The position numbers and the translations under genes are program-made. A stretch of DNA of 7,211 nucleotides from Streptococcaceae bacterium. Lineage in GTDB: Bacteria > Bacillota > Bacilli > Lactobacillales > Streptococcaceae. The stretch is from positions 1 through 7,211 of the forward strand of contig WREM01000049.1 of the NCBI GenBank assembly GCA_009779335.1, given 5' to 3'. The notes under the pieces were generated by a model that searched no databases, was not told where the DNA came from, and saw nothing but the letters and a program-made list of their open reading frames with translations. Positions 1 through 6,405 of the stretch are shown here, piece by piece; the stretch's first letter is position 1; every line of letters starts with the position of its first letter.

Positions 1-408
1 CATGAGAATGCTATTGTAGATATATTGGAATATCATTTCATTGAATTATTACAAAGTTATGTAGAACAGTTAAAAGAAAAATATGACGATGTTTACCTTA
101 TTCGTAATGATGAACGGTTGACTGCTTTTAAATTGCATGATTTCGGTGAAAATATTATCTCTTATGCAGGTTTCATGCCTGATTTTATCTTATATCTTGG
201 GTCAACTGAAGAAATTATACAGGTTTACATTGAACCAAAAGGAACAGCTTTTGTTGAACAAGACAGGTGGAAGGAGGACCTGCTAGAGAAAATCAATAAC
301 TCTGAAATTCTTATAGAAGATGAGAATGTAAAATTAATTGGTTTGAAATTCTATACAGGCGATAATGGTGGAGCAATTCGAGATGAATTGTTTGAGAGGA
401 TCAGATAA
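1..408 (+). CDS. C-terminal part of a type III-like restriction endonuclease subunit (partial, 5' end outside window)
   Basis: The reading frame is open from the first base of the window to a TAA at 406-408, so this is the last 135 codons of a longer gene. The TTG at 25 is not a credible start, because the frame continues upstream of it. Seen: a PD-(D/E)XK nuclease core, with Asp in MPDFILYL at codon 61 of the fragment and Glu/Lys in YIEPKG at codons 78 and 80, followed by a DxWKEDLL stretch. This arrangement is typical of the C-terminal nuclease domain of type III Res subunits, whose N-terminal part is a DEAD/DEAH (SF2) helicase. Such enzymes work with a Mod methyltransferase to cut unmodified DNA in the cytoplasm. 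Helicase motifs and any mod gene would lie upstream and are not visible. The nuclease residues look intact, so there is no sign of decay in this part. It could also be another helicase-nuclease defence protein with the same C-terminal domain. Confidence 0.72.
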   Translation, partial: HENAIVDILEYHFIELLQSYVEQLKEKYDDVYLIRNDERLTAFKLHDFGENIISYAGFMPDFILYLGSTEEIIQVYIEPKGTAFVEQDRWKEDLLEKINNSEILIEDENVKLIGLKFYTGDNGGAIRDELFERIR

Positions 409-433
409 AAAGCATTTTAATTGATACTTTTTT
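407..433 (+). terminator. Weak A/T hairpin after the restriction gene
   Basis: AAAAAG at 407-412 can pair with CTTTTT at 427-432, with a C/A mismatch and two further pairs inside, and a T run follows. The stem is almost all A:T, so it would be a weak terminator at best. It also contains the TTGATA -35 box of the relBE promoter at 421-426. It may be chance in AT-rich DNA. Confidence 0.28.
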
Positions 434-449
434 TATTTTGTATTACAAT
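421..449 (+). promoter_or_regulatory. relBE promoter (SigA type)
   Basis: TTGATA at 421-426 (5 of 6 matches to the -35 consensus) is followed after exactly 17 bp by TACAAT at 444-449 (5 of 6 matches to the -10 consensus). Transcription would start near 456, giving a leader of about 18 nt that just includes the AGGAGG ribosome site at 461-466. This is the best promoter match in the window. It supports independent transcription of the toxin-antitoxin pair rather than read-through from the restriction gene. Confidence 0.75.
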
Positions 450-459
450 GTAATTACAA
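438..459 (+). promoter_or_regulatory. Probable RelB/RelBE operator: two tandem palindromes over the -10 box
   Basis: Two palindromes lie side by side: TGTATTACA at 439-447 (extending to TTGTA-T-TACAA at 438-448) and TGTAATTACA at 449-458. Their centres are about 10.5 bp apart, one helical turn, so four TGTA half-sites fall on one DNA face. The first covers part of the -10 box, and the second covers its last base and the expected start site. Ribbon-helix-helix antitoxins are known to bind such repeated short half-sites cooperatively as dimers. Autorepression by RelB, with RelE as co-repressor, is inferred from this layout. Confidence 0.65.
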
Positions 460-473
460 AAGGAGGGCTGAAA

Positions 474-695
474 ATGACTAACTTAACATTAAGAATCGAT
501 GAAAAAGATAAAGAACTCATTCAAAAATTTGCCAAATTTAATGGATTATCTGTCTCAGAGTTCCTGCGAACTTCTGCCTTGGAAGCCATTGAAGATGCCC
601 AAGATCTGAAAGACTTAAGGCAGGCGAAAATCGAAAACAATAATCAAGAAGGAAAAACAATTACAGAAGTGATGGCAGAGATGGAAATCTTATGA
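474..695 (+). CDS. relB: RelB-type ribbon-helix-helix antitoxin
   Basis: This 73-residue protein is the antitoxin of the pair. The N-terminal half (about residues 3-40) has the ribbon-helix-helix pattern: a short alternating strand (NLTLRI), a charged first helix, the turn GLSVSEF, and a second helix. That fold dimerises and binds DNA through the strand. The polar C-terminal part (about 45-73) is the usual toxin-wrapping segment, normally disordered until bound. I chose the ATG at 474 because a perfect AGGAGG (461-466) lies 7 nt upstream. An in-frame TTG at 438 has no ribosome site and lies within the promoter region. The stop overlaps the toxin start as ATGA (692-695), the standard coupled arrangement. 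The protein should neutralise RelE in the cytoplasm and repress its own promoter. The family call rests on domain pattern and gene pairing. Confidence 0.87.
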   Translation: MTNLTLRIDEKDKELIQKFAKFNGLSVSEFLRTSALEAIEDAQDLKDLRQAKIENNNQEGKTITEVMAEMEIL

Positions 696-961
696 GTAAA
701 AGGTATAGTCTGATTATATTGCCTGCCGCAGAAAAGCAACTGAAAAAGATGGATAAATTTGATGCTAAGCAGATTTTAACTTGGCTCTATAATAATGTCA
801 ATGATTCAGAAAACCCACGTCTTTATGGCAAGGGGTTATCGGCTAATTGTGCGGGGGAGTGGAGATATCGTATCGGAAATTATCGTGTACTTGCTGAGAT
901 AAGAGAGGACTGCGTCCAAGTTCAAGTTTTCAAGGTAGGACATCGTAGAGATATTTATTAA
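692..961 (+). CDS. relE: RelE/ParE-family toxin, probable ribosome-dependent mRNA interferase
   Basis: This 89-residue basic protein has the normal length for RelE toxins. Seen: an N-terminal strand (YSLIILP) followed by a Lys-rich helix (AAEKQLKKM), then the conserved core with Tyr45-Gly-Lys47, GEWRYRIGNYR (55-65), and the C-terminal strand VFKVGHRRDIY (79-89). The basic residues Lys47, Arg58, Arg60, Arg65, His84, Arg85 and terminal Tyr89 are in the places where RelE-type toxins keep RNA-binding and catalytic residues, so the toxin looks intact. RelE enzymes cleave mRNA in the ribosomal A site and halt growth until the antitoxin is restored. The gene overlaps relB by 4 nt and has no good ribosome site of its own, so its translation is probably coupled to relB. 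ParE-type gyrase poisons share the fold. The C-terminal GHRRDIY ending and the RelB partner favour RelE. Confidence 0.87.
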   Translation: MSKRYSLIILPAAEKQLKKMDKFDAKQILTWLYNNVNDSENPRLYGKGLSANCAGEWRYRIGNYRVLAEIREDCVQVQVFKVGHRRDIY

Positions 962-997
962 TAAAAAATCGCTTAGTATAGATGGTGATTTTTTATT
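960..997 (+). terminator. relBE terminator hairpin, possibly bidirectional
   Basis: The 13-bp stem pairs 960-972 (AATAAAAAATCGC) with 985-997 (GTGATTTTTTATT), with one G.U pair and a 12-nt loop. It starts within the relE stop codon. The U-tract lies in the 3' arm, opposite an A-tract in the 5' arm, so it could work on either strand. The core is low in GC, so efficiency is uncertain. Confidence 0.6.
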
Positions 998-1015
998 ACC
1001 TACTCTATCCCGTGC

Positions 1016-1044
1016 TTTTTATTTTACGCATTTTACAGTATAAT
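1016..1044 (+). promoter_or_regulatory. Likely ychF promoter
   Basis: A perfect TATAAT lies at 1039-1044, with the poor -35 match TTTTTA at 1016-1021, 17 bp upstream. The start would be near 1051, leaving a 28-nt leader before the ychF ATG with GGAG at 1066-1069. An overlapping alternative is TTTACA (1032-1037), 16 bp, TACAAT (1054-1059). It matches better at -35 but would start transcription at the ribosome site, so it is less plausible. Confidence 0.55.
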
Positions 1045-1078
1045 TAGAGATAATACAATAATAATGGAGAATTAATTT

Positions 1079-2194
1079 ATGGCTTTAACAGCAGGTATTG
1101 TTGGGCTTCCTAATGTGGGGAAATCAACACTTTTTAATGCAATTACTCGTGCAGGGGCTGAGGCAGCCAACTATCCTTTTGCAACGATTGATCCTAATGT
1201 GGGAATGGTAGAAGTACCAGATGAGCGTTTGACTAAGATTACGGCGTTAATTCAACCTAAAAAAACAGTACCGACAACCTTTGAATTTACTGATATTGCA
1301 GGTATTGTTAAGGGTGCGTCTAAAGGGGAAGGTTTGGGGAATAAATTCCTTGCCAATATTCGTGAAGTGGATGCTATTATTCATGTGGTGCGTGCCTTTG
1401 ATGATGAGAATGTCATGCGTGAAAATAATCGTGAGGATGCTTTTGTTGATCCAATGGCTGATATTGAAACCATTAATTTGGAGTTAATTTTGGCTGATTT
1501 GGAATCTATCAATAAACGTTATGCCCGTGTGGAGAAGGTTGCACGTACAACCAAAGATAAAGATGCTGTGGCAGAATTCAAAATACTTGAGAAGATTAAG
1601 CCTGTCCTTGAAGATGGGAAGTCAGCTCGTACATTGGAATTTGATGATGAAGAACAAAAAATAGTCAAACAACTTTTTCTCTTGACCACAAAGCCAGTAC
1701 TTTATGTGGCTAATGTCTCTGAAGATGAGGTTGCTGATGCGGATAATATTGAATATGTCAAGCAAATTCGTCAATTTGCCCAAACGGAAAATGCAGAGGT
1801 TGCAATCATCTCCGCTCGTGTAGAAGAAGAGATCTCTGAATTGGAAGATGAAGACAAGGCAGAATTTTTAGAAGCTCTGGGTCTTAAAGAGTCAGGTGTA
1901 GATATGTTGACACGTGCAGCCTATCATTTACTTGGGCTTGCCACTTACTTTACAGCAGGGGAGAAAGAAGTGCGTGCATGGACATTTAAGCAGGGGATGA
2001 AAGCCCCACAACTTGCAGGAATCATCCATTCAGACTTTGAAAAAGGATTTATCCGTGCGGTAACCATGTCTTATGAGGATTTAATGCAGTATGGCTCAGA
2101 GAAAGCTGTGCGTGAAGCAGGTCGTCTCCGTGAAGAAGGTAAGGAATATGTCGGGCAAGATGGCGACATCATGGAATTTAGATTCAATGTGTAA
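1079..2194 (+). CDS. ychF: YchF/OLA1-family ribosome-associated P-loop ATPase
   Basis: This 371-residue protein is the family's full length. The P-loop GLPNVGKST is at residues 9-17, the G3 motif DIAG at 72-75, and the G4 position carries NVSE (212-215) instead of NKxD. Loss of the NKxD aspartate is the known reason YchF/OLA1 proteins prefer ATP over GTP. Residue 76 after DIAG is Ile, where typical Ras-like GTPases have catalytic Gln, which is also usual here. A helical, charged segment (about 125-205) forms the coiled-coil insertion, and the last 90 or so residues are the TGS domain ending DIMEFRFNV. YchF binds ribosomes and is linked to translation control and stress responses; its exact task is unsettled. 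The ATG at 1079 has GGAG 9 nt upstream and gives the standard N-terminus MALTAGIVG. It is the first gene of the + strand housekeeping block. Confidence 0.97.
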   Translation: MALTAGIVGLPNVGKSTLFNAITRAGAEAANYPFATIDPNVGMVEVPDERLTKITALIQPKKTVPTTFEFTDIAGIVKGASKGEGLGNKFLANIREVDAIIHVVRAFDDENVMRENNREDAFVDPMADIETINLELILADLESINKRYARVEKVARTTKDKDAVAEFKILEKIKPVLEDGKSARTLEFDDEEQKIVKQLFLLTTKPVLYVANVSEDEVADADNIEYVKQIRQFAQTENAEVAIISARVEEEISELEDEDKAEFLEALGLKESGVDMLTRAAYHLLGLATYFTAGEKEVRAWTFKQGMKAPQLAGIIHSDFEKGFIRAVTMSYEDLMQYGSEKAVREAGRLREEGKEYVGQDGDIMEFRFNV

Positions 2195-2204
2195 ATAGTA
2201 AATT

Positions 2205-2235
2205 AAAAAAGCTGATTTGTAAAAATCAGCCTTTT
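2205..2235 (+). terminator. Short intercistronic hairpin between ychF and pth, likely partial terminator
   Basis: GCTGATTT (2211-2218) pairs perfectly with AAATCAGC (2223-2230) around the loop GTAA, a GNRA-type tetraloop. An A run precedes it, and C plus only four T residues follow. The stem is good but the U-tract is short. It may reduce rather than stop transcription into pth-mfd. Confidence 0.6.
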
Positions 2236-2257
2236 GGTCTGTATAAATGAGGTAGGA

Positions 2258-2827
2258 ATGACTAAAATGATTGTAGGTCTGGGAAATCCCGGAGATAAAT
2301 ACAAAAATACTAAACATAACATGGGTTTTATGGCTTTGGATCAACTGGCTGAGGCTTTAAACCTATCTTTTTCTATGGATAAAACCTTTCAATCTGAGAT
2401 AGCTTCTGCTTTCATCAATAATGAAAAAATTTATTTTGTAAAACCCATGACCTACATGAATGAATCTGGTCGTGCCGTGGGTCCTTTACTTTCTTATTAT
2501 GGATTGACAGATGAGAGTTTAACAGTGGTTCATGACGATTTGGATTCTCCTGTCGGTCGAGTGCGTTTACGCACAAAAGGATCATCAGGCGGTCAAAATG
2601 GCGTAAAGTCTATCATTGCTCACGTTGGAAGTCAAGAATTTAATCGGGTAAAAATAGGAATTGGTCGCCCCAAACATGGAATGACGGTTGTCAATCATGT
2701 TCTATCAACATTTGATGATGAAGATGAAAGCACAGGTTTACAAGGGATTGATAATGCTGTAAAAGCAATTGAATATTACCTTGAAAGCAATGATTTTATG
2801 AAAACCATGAATAAATTTAACGGATAA
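2258..2827 (+). CDS. pth: Peptidyl-tRNA hydrolase
   Basis: Pth cleaves the ester bond of peptidyl-tRNAs dropped by ribosomes, recycling tRNA in the cytoplasm, and is normally essential. The 189-residue protein has family length and aligns with E. coli numbering without gaps at the active site: Asn10 in GLGNPG, His20 in KHNMGF, Asn68 in MNESG, Asp93 in HDDLD, and Asn114. The residue before Asn114 is Gln113 (codon CAA at 2594-2596) where His is usual, so the segment reads GGQNG instead of GGHNG. The other active-site residues are kept, so the enzyme is probably functional. I chose ATG 2258 because GAGG (2249-2252) lies 5 nt upstream and MTKMIVGLGNPG is the usual streptococcal N-terminus. The ATG at 2267 would be 14 nt from the site, and the TTG at 2234 lies in the terminator. 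The gene sits between ychF and mfd, as is normal for streptococci. Confidence 0.95.
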   Translation: MTKMIVGLGNPGDKYKNTKHNMGFMALDQLAEALNLSFSMDKTFQSEIASAFINNEKIYFVKPMTYMNESGRAVGPLLSYYGLTDESLTVVHDDLDSPVGRVRLRTKGSSGGQNGVKSIIAHVGSQEFNRVKIGIGRPKHGMTVVNHVLSTFDDEDESTGLQGIDNAVKAIEYYLESNDFMKTMNKFNG

Positions 2828-2830
2828 GAT

Positions 2831-5800
2831 ATGAATTTAGTAGAATTTTTTGATCGCAATTATAAATTACAATCTTGGCAGCAAAGTTTTGTGAAACATC
2901 ATAGAACCTTGTTGACAGGTTTTTCTGCGTCTATTAAATCTATGGTTATGGCAAATGCCTATGAGAATACTCCTGATAAATACATCATTCTTACAGATAG
3001 TCAATTTCATGCTAATGAGTTGTATGATGAACTCAGTAATTTGATAGGAGAATCAAAAGTCTATCAGTTTTTTTCAGATGATAATATCTATGCAGAATTT
3101 GCAATAGCAAGTAAAGAGAGGACAGCGTATCGACTAGAAGCCATCAATTTCCTCCTAGATGAAAATCAAACAGGATTCCTCATTGTTCCTTTCAGAGCCA
3201 TGCAGACCTATTTACCAAGCCCTGAAAATTACTCCAATTATTATCTCTTGCTTTTGCAGGGAGATGAGTATGGATTGACAGATCTTGTCAATCTTTTGTC
3301 AACTTCGGGTTATGAGAAGACACAGCGGGTCATGTCTCCGGGGGAGTTCTCTCAGCGTGGAGACATTGTTGATATTTATCCTTTGGATGCAGATGTCCCT
3401 GTCCGCTTGGAATTTTTTGGAGATGAGATTGAGGCCATTCGGTCTTTTGATGTGGAGAGTCAACGCTCGCTAGATACATTGGAGAAATTTGAGCTTAATC
3501 CAGCAAGTGATTTCATTCTTACTCCTGAAGAATTTACACAAGGTGTAAATGAATTGACAGATTTGCTGAAAAAAATGGATAATGATAAGACAAAATCTTA
3601 TTTAGAAGAAATCATTGCTTCAGCAAGTCATCATTACTATCACAATGACTTGCGTAAATTTGCTCAATATTTCTATGAGAAACCAACATCTCTCATGAAT
3701 TATTTTCCTAAGAATATACAGATTTTCATTGATGATTTTCAAAAAATAAATGAAGCTCATCATAAGAGTCAGGAAGAACTGGCAGATTTCGTCTTGTCTG
3801 AGAAGACCTTGGAAAGATATGTAGATGGGCAAGAATATAATATTGATCTCATGTCAAAAATTCGAAATTACAAGCCTGCTACATTCTTCTCTAATTTTCA
3901 AAAGGGTTTAGGGAATCTCAAGTTTGATGCCCTTTATAACTTTAATCAGCATTCTATGCAGGATTTCTTTGGACAAATGGATTTGGTTTACACCGAGATC
4001 GATCGATTTGTCAGACAGGGTTATACCATTGTTCTGGCTGTACCTTCAGAAAAATTCAGAAAATCTCTGAAAGAGTTAGAGATAGATTTCATTGAAACAG
4101 ATAAGGAAAATATTCAAGAGGGTAAGGTCAATCTTATCAATTTTTCTCTGTCTTCAGGATTTAATTTCCTAGATGAGAAGTTAGTCGTCATCACAGAGCA
4201 AGAACTTTTTGGTAAGGCCCGTAAGAAGAAGGCACGACGATTAAATATTACTAATGCTGAACGACTCAAAGATTACAATGAGCTTGAAGTTGGTGATTAT
4301 GTGGTTCATAAAAATCATGGAATTGGGAAATACCTTGGTTTACAGACTATTGAAGTGTCAGGCGTGCACAGAGATTATCTGACCATTCAATACCAAAAGG
4401 GGGACAGTATCTCTGTTCCTGTAGAGCATATTGATTTACTCAGTAAATATTCAACAGCCGAAGGAAAAGTTCCAAAAATCAATCGTCTCAATGACGGGCG
4501 TTGGAAGCGTACGTTATCGTCTGTAAGTAAGCAAATTGAAGATATATCTGATGATTTGATCAAACTTTATGCGACCAGACAGGCACAGAAAGGTTATGCT
4601 TTCGCATCAGATGATGTCAATCAAGAAAAGTTTGACAATGAGTTTACCTATGTGGAGACAGAGGATCAACTCCGGTCTATTGATGAACTTAAACGAGACA
4701 TGGAGCGTGAACGTCCTATGGACCGCTTACTTGTCGGAGATGTAGGGTTTGGCAAGACAGAGGTTGCCATGCGTGGAGCATTTAAGGCAATCAATGAAGG
4801 CAAACAAGTAGCAGTTCTTGTTCCTACTACGGTTCTTGCTGAACAACATTATAAGACTATGACAGAACGTTTTGTAAACTTTGGTGTAAACGTTCAAGTC
4901 ATTTCTCGTTTTCAGACCAAGTCTCAGCAAGAAAAAATCCTAGAAGAATTAAAAAAAGGTCGCATAGATTTATTGATAGGGACCCATCGTCTCTTATCCA
5001 AAGATGTTGAATTTTTTGATTTGGGCTTGATGATTATTGATGAGGAGCAACGTTTTGGAGTTAAGCATAAGGAAAGATTAAAAGAGTTAAAAACTCAAGT
5101 CGATGTGTTGACCTTGACAGCGACACCTATTCCACGGACCTTGCACATGTCTATGCTTGGTATTCGTGACTTGTCCGTCATAGAAACTCCCCCCACTAAC
5201 CGTTACCCTATTCAAACCTATGTCATGGAAACTAACTATGGTGCAGTGCGTGATGCCATCTTGCGTGAAATTTCTCGTAATGGTCAAGTTTACTATGTGC
5301 ATAATCGTGTAGAGACTATTGAGCAAAAGGTTTCACAACTGCAAGAGCTTATTCCAGAAGCTCGCATTATAGCGATACATGGTCAGATGAATGAGATTCA
5401 AATGGAAAACACACTGTTGGATTTCATCAGCGGGGAGTATGATGTTCTTGTAGCAACAACGATTATTGAGACGGGAGTTGATATTCCTAACGCCAATACG
5501 TTGTTTATTGAAAATGCAGACATGATGGGCTTATCTCAACTCTATCAACTCCGTGGGCGTGTGGGGCGTAGCAATCGTGTTGCCTATGCTTATTTTATGT
5601 ATCGTCCTGAGAAGGTATTGTCAGAAATTTCTGAGCAAAGATTGGAAGCTATCAAAGGTTTCACAGAACTAGGTTCAGGATTTAAGATTGCCATGCGAGA
5701 TTTGTCTATTCGTGGAGCAGGAAATCTGCTAGGGGCGGAGCAATCAGGATTCATTGATACCATTGGATATGAACTTTATGCACAACTTTTAGAGGAAGCT

Positions 5801-6325
5801 GTACATAAGCAAATAGGGACAGGCAAGCAAAAGAAAAAAACCAATACTGAAATTGTGCTTGGTTTAGATGCCTTTATTCCTGACTCTTATATCACAGATG
5901 AACGGCAAAAAATAGAAATCTACAAACGTATCCGACAGGTAGAGTCCAGAAAACACTATGAAGACTTACAAGAAGAATTGGTTGACAGGTTTGGAGAATA
6001 TCCTGATGCTGTCGCCTACCTCCTAGAAATTGGTTTACTCAAACTTTTCTCTGATCAGTCGTTGATTGCAAAAATTGAAAAGAAAAGGTTTGAAATCATT
6101 GTCTCTTTTGAGAAATCCGCTCACACCACTTATGATCCGCAAGCTTATTTCAAAGCCCTTTCCTATACGAACCTCAAGGCTAAAATTGGAGAGCAATATG
6201 GACAAATGATCATTCGCTTTTCGACGGAAGGTAAGAATGATGTCGTCTTAGTTAATGAATTGATGGGATTTGTAGAAGCGTTATCCGAGATAAGAGATGA
6301 GAATGAAAATAGGGTACAAGACTAG
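2831..6325 (+). CDS. mfd: Transcription-repair coupling factor Mfd (TRCF)
   Basis: Mfd is an ATP-driven DNA translocase that pushes stalled RNA polymerase off DNA and recruits UvrA for nucleotide excision repair. The 1164 residues are full length. The N-terminal UvrB-like region (to about residue 400) includes the GEFSQRGDIVDIYP segment. The RNA polymerase-interacting domain runs about 485-541 (GDYVVHKNHGIGKYLGL). The SF2 translocase has Walker A GDVGFGKT at 636-643, DEEQ at 737-740, TATPIPRT at 763-770 and motif VI RGRVGRS at 908-914. The translocation (TRG) region follows, with RLEAIKGF from 937 and RGAGNLLG at 961-968. The C-terminal D7 domain that masks UvrA binding runs from about 1009. 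No key motif is missing. The gene starts 3 nt after the pth stop. The only upstream ribosome-site candidate is a poor GGAT inside the end of pth, so translation is probably coupled to pth. Confidence 0.98.
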   Translation: MNLVEFFDRNYKLQSWQQSFVKHHRTLLTGFSASIKSMVMANAYENTPDKYIILTDSQFHANELYDELSNLIGESKVYQFFSDDNIYAEFAIASKERTAYRLEAINFLLDENQTGFLIVPFRAMQTYLPSPENYSNYYLLLLQGDEYGLTDLVNLLSTSGYEKTQRVMSPGEFSQRGDIVDIYPLDADVPVRLEFFGDEIEAIRSFDVESQRSLDTLEKFELNPASDFILTPEEFTQGVNELTDLLKKMDNDKTKSYLEEIIASASHHYYHNDLRKFAQYFYEKPTSLMNYFPKNIQIFIDDFQKINEAHHKSQEELADFVLSEKTLERYVDGQEYNIDLMSKIRNYKPATFFSNFQKGLGNLKFDALYNFNQHSMQDFFGQMDLVYTEIDRFVRQGYTIVLAVPSEKFRKSLKELEIDFIETDKENIQEGKVNLINFSLSSGFNFLDEKLVVITEQELFGKARKKKARRLNITNAERLKDYNELEVGDYVVHKNHGIGKYLGLQTIEVSGVHRDYLTIQYQKGDSISVPVEHIDLLSKYSTAEGKVPKINRLNDGRWKRTLSSVSKQIEDISDDLIKLYATRQAQKGYAFASDDVNQEKFDNEFTYVETEDQLRSIDELKRDMERERPMDRLLVGDVGFGKTEVAMRGAFKAINEGKQVAVLVPTTVLAEQHYKTMTERFVNFGVNVQVISRFQTKSQQEKILEELKKGRIDLLIGTHRLLSKDVEFFDLGLMIIDEEQRFGVKHKERLKELKTQVDVLTLTATPIPRTLHMSMLGIRDLSVIETPPTNRYPIQTYVMETNYGAVRDAILREISRNGQVYYVHNRVETIEQKVSQLQELIPEARIIAIHGQMNEIQMENTLLDFISGEYDVLVATTIIETGVDIPNANTLFIENADMMGLSQLYQLRGRVGRSNRVAYAYFMYRPEKVLSEISEQRLEAIKGFTELGSGFKIAMRDLSIRGAGNLLGAEQSGFIDTIGYELYAQLLEEAVHKQIGTGKQKKKTNTEIVLGLDAFIPDSYITDERQKIEIYKRIRQVESRKHYEDLQEELVDRFGEYPDAVAYLLEIGLLKLFSDQSLIAKIEKKRFEIIVSFEKSAHTTYDPQAYFKALSYTNLKAKIGEQYGQMIIRFSTEGKNDVVLVNELMGFVEALSEIRDENENRVQD

Positions 6326-6370
6326 AAAATATATGGTTTAATCAAAATATTTATGAAAAAATAGAATTAA

Positions 6371-6405
6371 GAAAAAAATCAGCTACTCAGCTGATTTTTT
6401 CTTTT
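6371..6405. terminator. Bidirectional terminator shared by mfd and rarA
   Basis: A perfect 12-bp stem pairs 6373-6384 (AAAAAATCAGCT) with 6389-6400 (AGCTGATTTTTT) around the loop ACTC. On the + strand it ends in TTTTTTCTTTT, a strong U-tract for mfd. On the - strand the A run at 6372-6378 becomes a seven-U tract for rarA. The rarA stop codon (6383-6385, TAG on the - strand) and its last codons lie inside the structure. It is the strongest terminator in the window. Confidence 0.88.

Noticed and set aside
438..473. Longer RelB starting at TTG 438 with 12 extra residues
   Set aside because: It would start inside the promoter -10/operator region with no ribosome site. The ATG at 474 has a perfect AGGAGG 7 nt upstream.
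1281..1487. Alternate-frame + strand open frames inside ychF (1281-1487) and mfd (3285-3473)
   Set aside because: They are out-of-frame readings of well-conserved genes with no independent start signals.
2217..2247. Promoter for pth with TTGTAA (2217-2222) and TATAAA (2242-2247)
   Set aside because: The spacing is 19 bp, the -35 lies in the terminator hairpin, and the predicted start falls after the pth ribosome site.
2234..2257. Longer Pth starting at TTG 2234
   Set aside because: The start lies in the T-tract of the ychF-pth hairpin, has no ribosome site, and adds residues that Pth proteins lack.
2096..2344. 82-codon open frame on the - strand over the ychF/pth junction
   Set aside because: It overlaps the conserved ends of two real genes and a terminator. 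No ribosome site or recognisable protein pattern is visible.
3620..5326. Three - strand open frames (3620-3832, 4727-4930, 5087-5326) inside mfd
   Set aside because: They are antisense shadows of conserved mfd coding sequence, and their translations have no family features.
2211..6397. GCTGATTT/AAATCAGC shared by the terminators at 2211-2230 and 6376-6397, considered as a dispersed repeat
   Set aside because: The shared core is only 8 bp, the flanks and loops differ, and similar stems are common among low-GC terminators.
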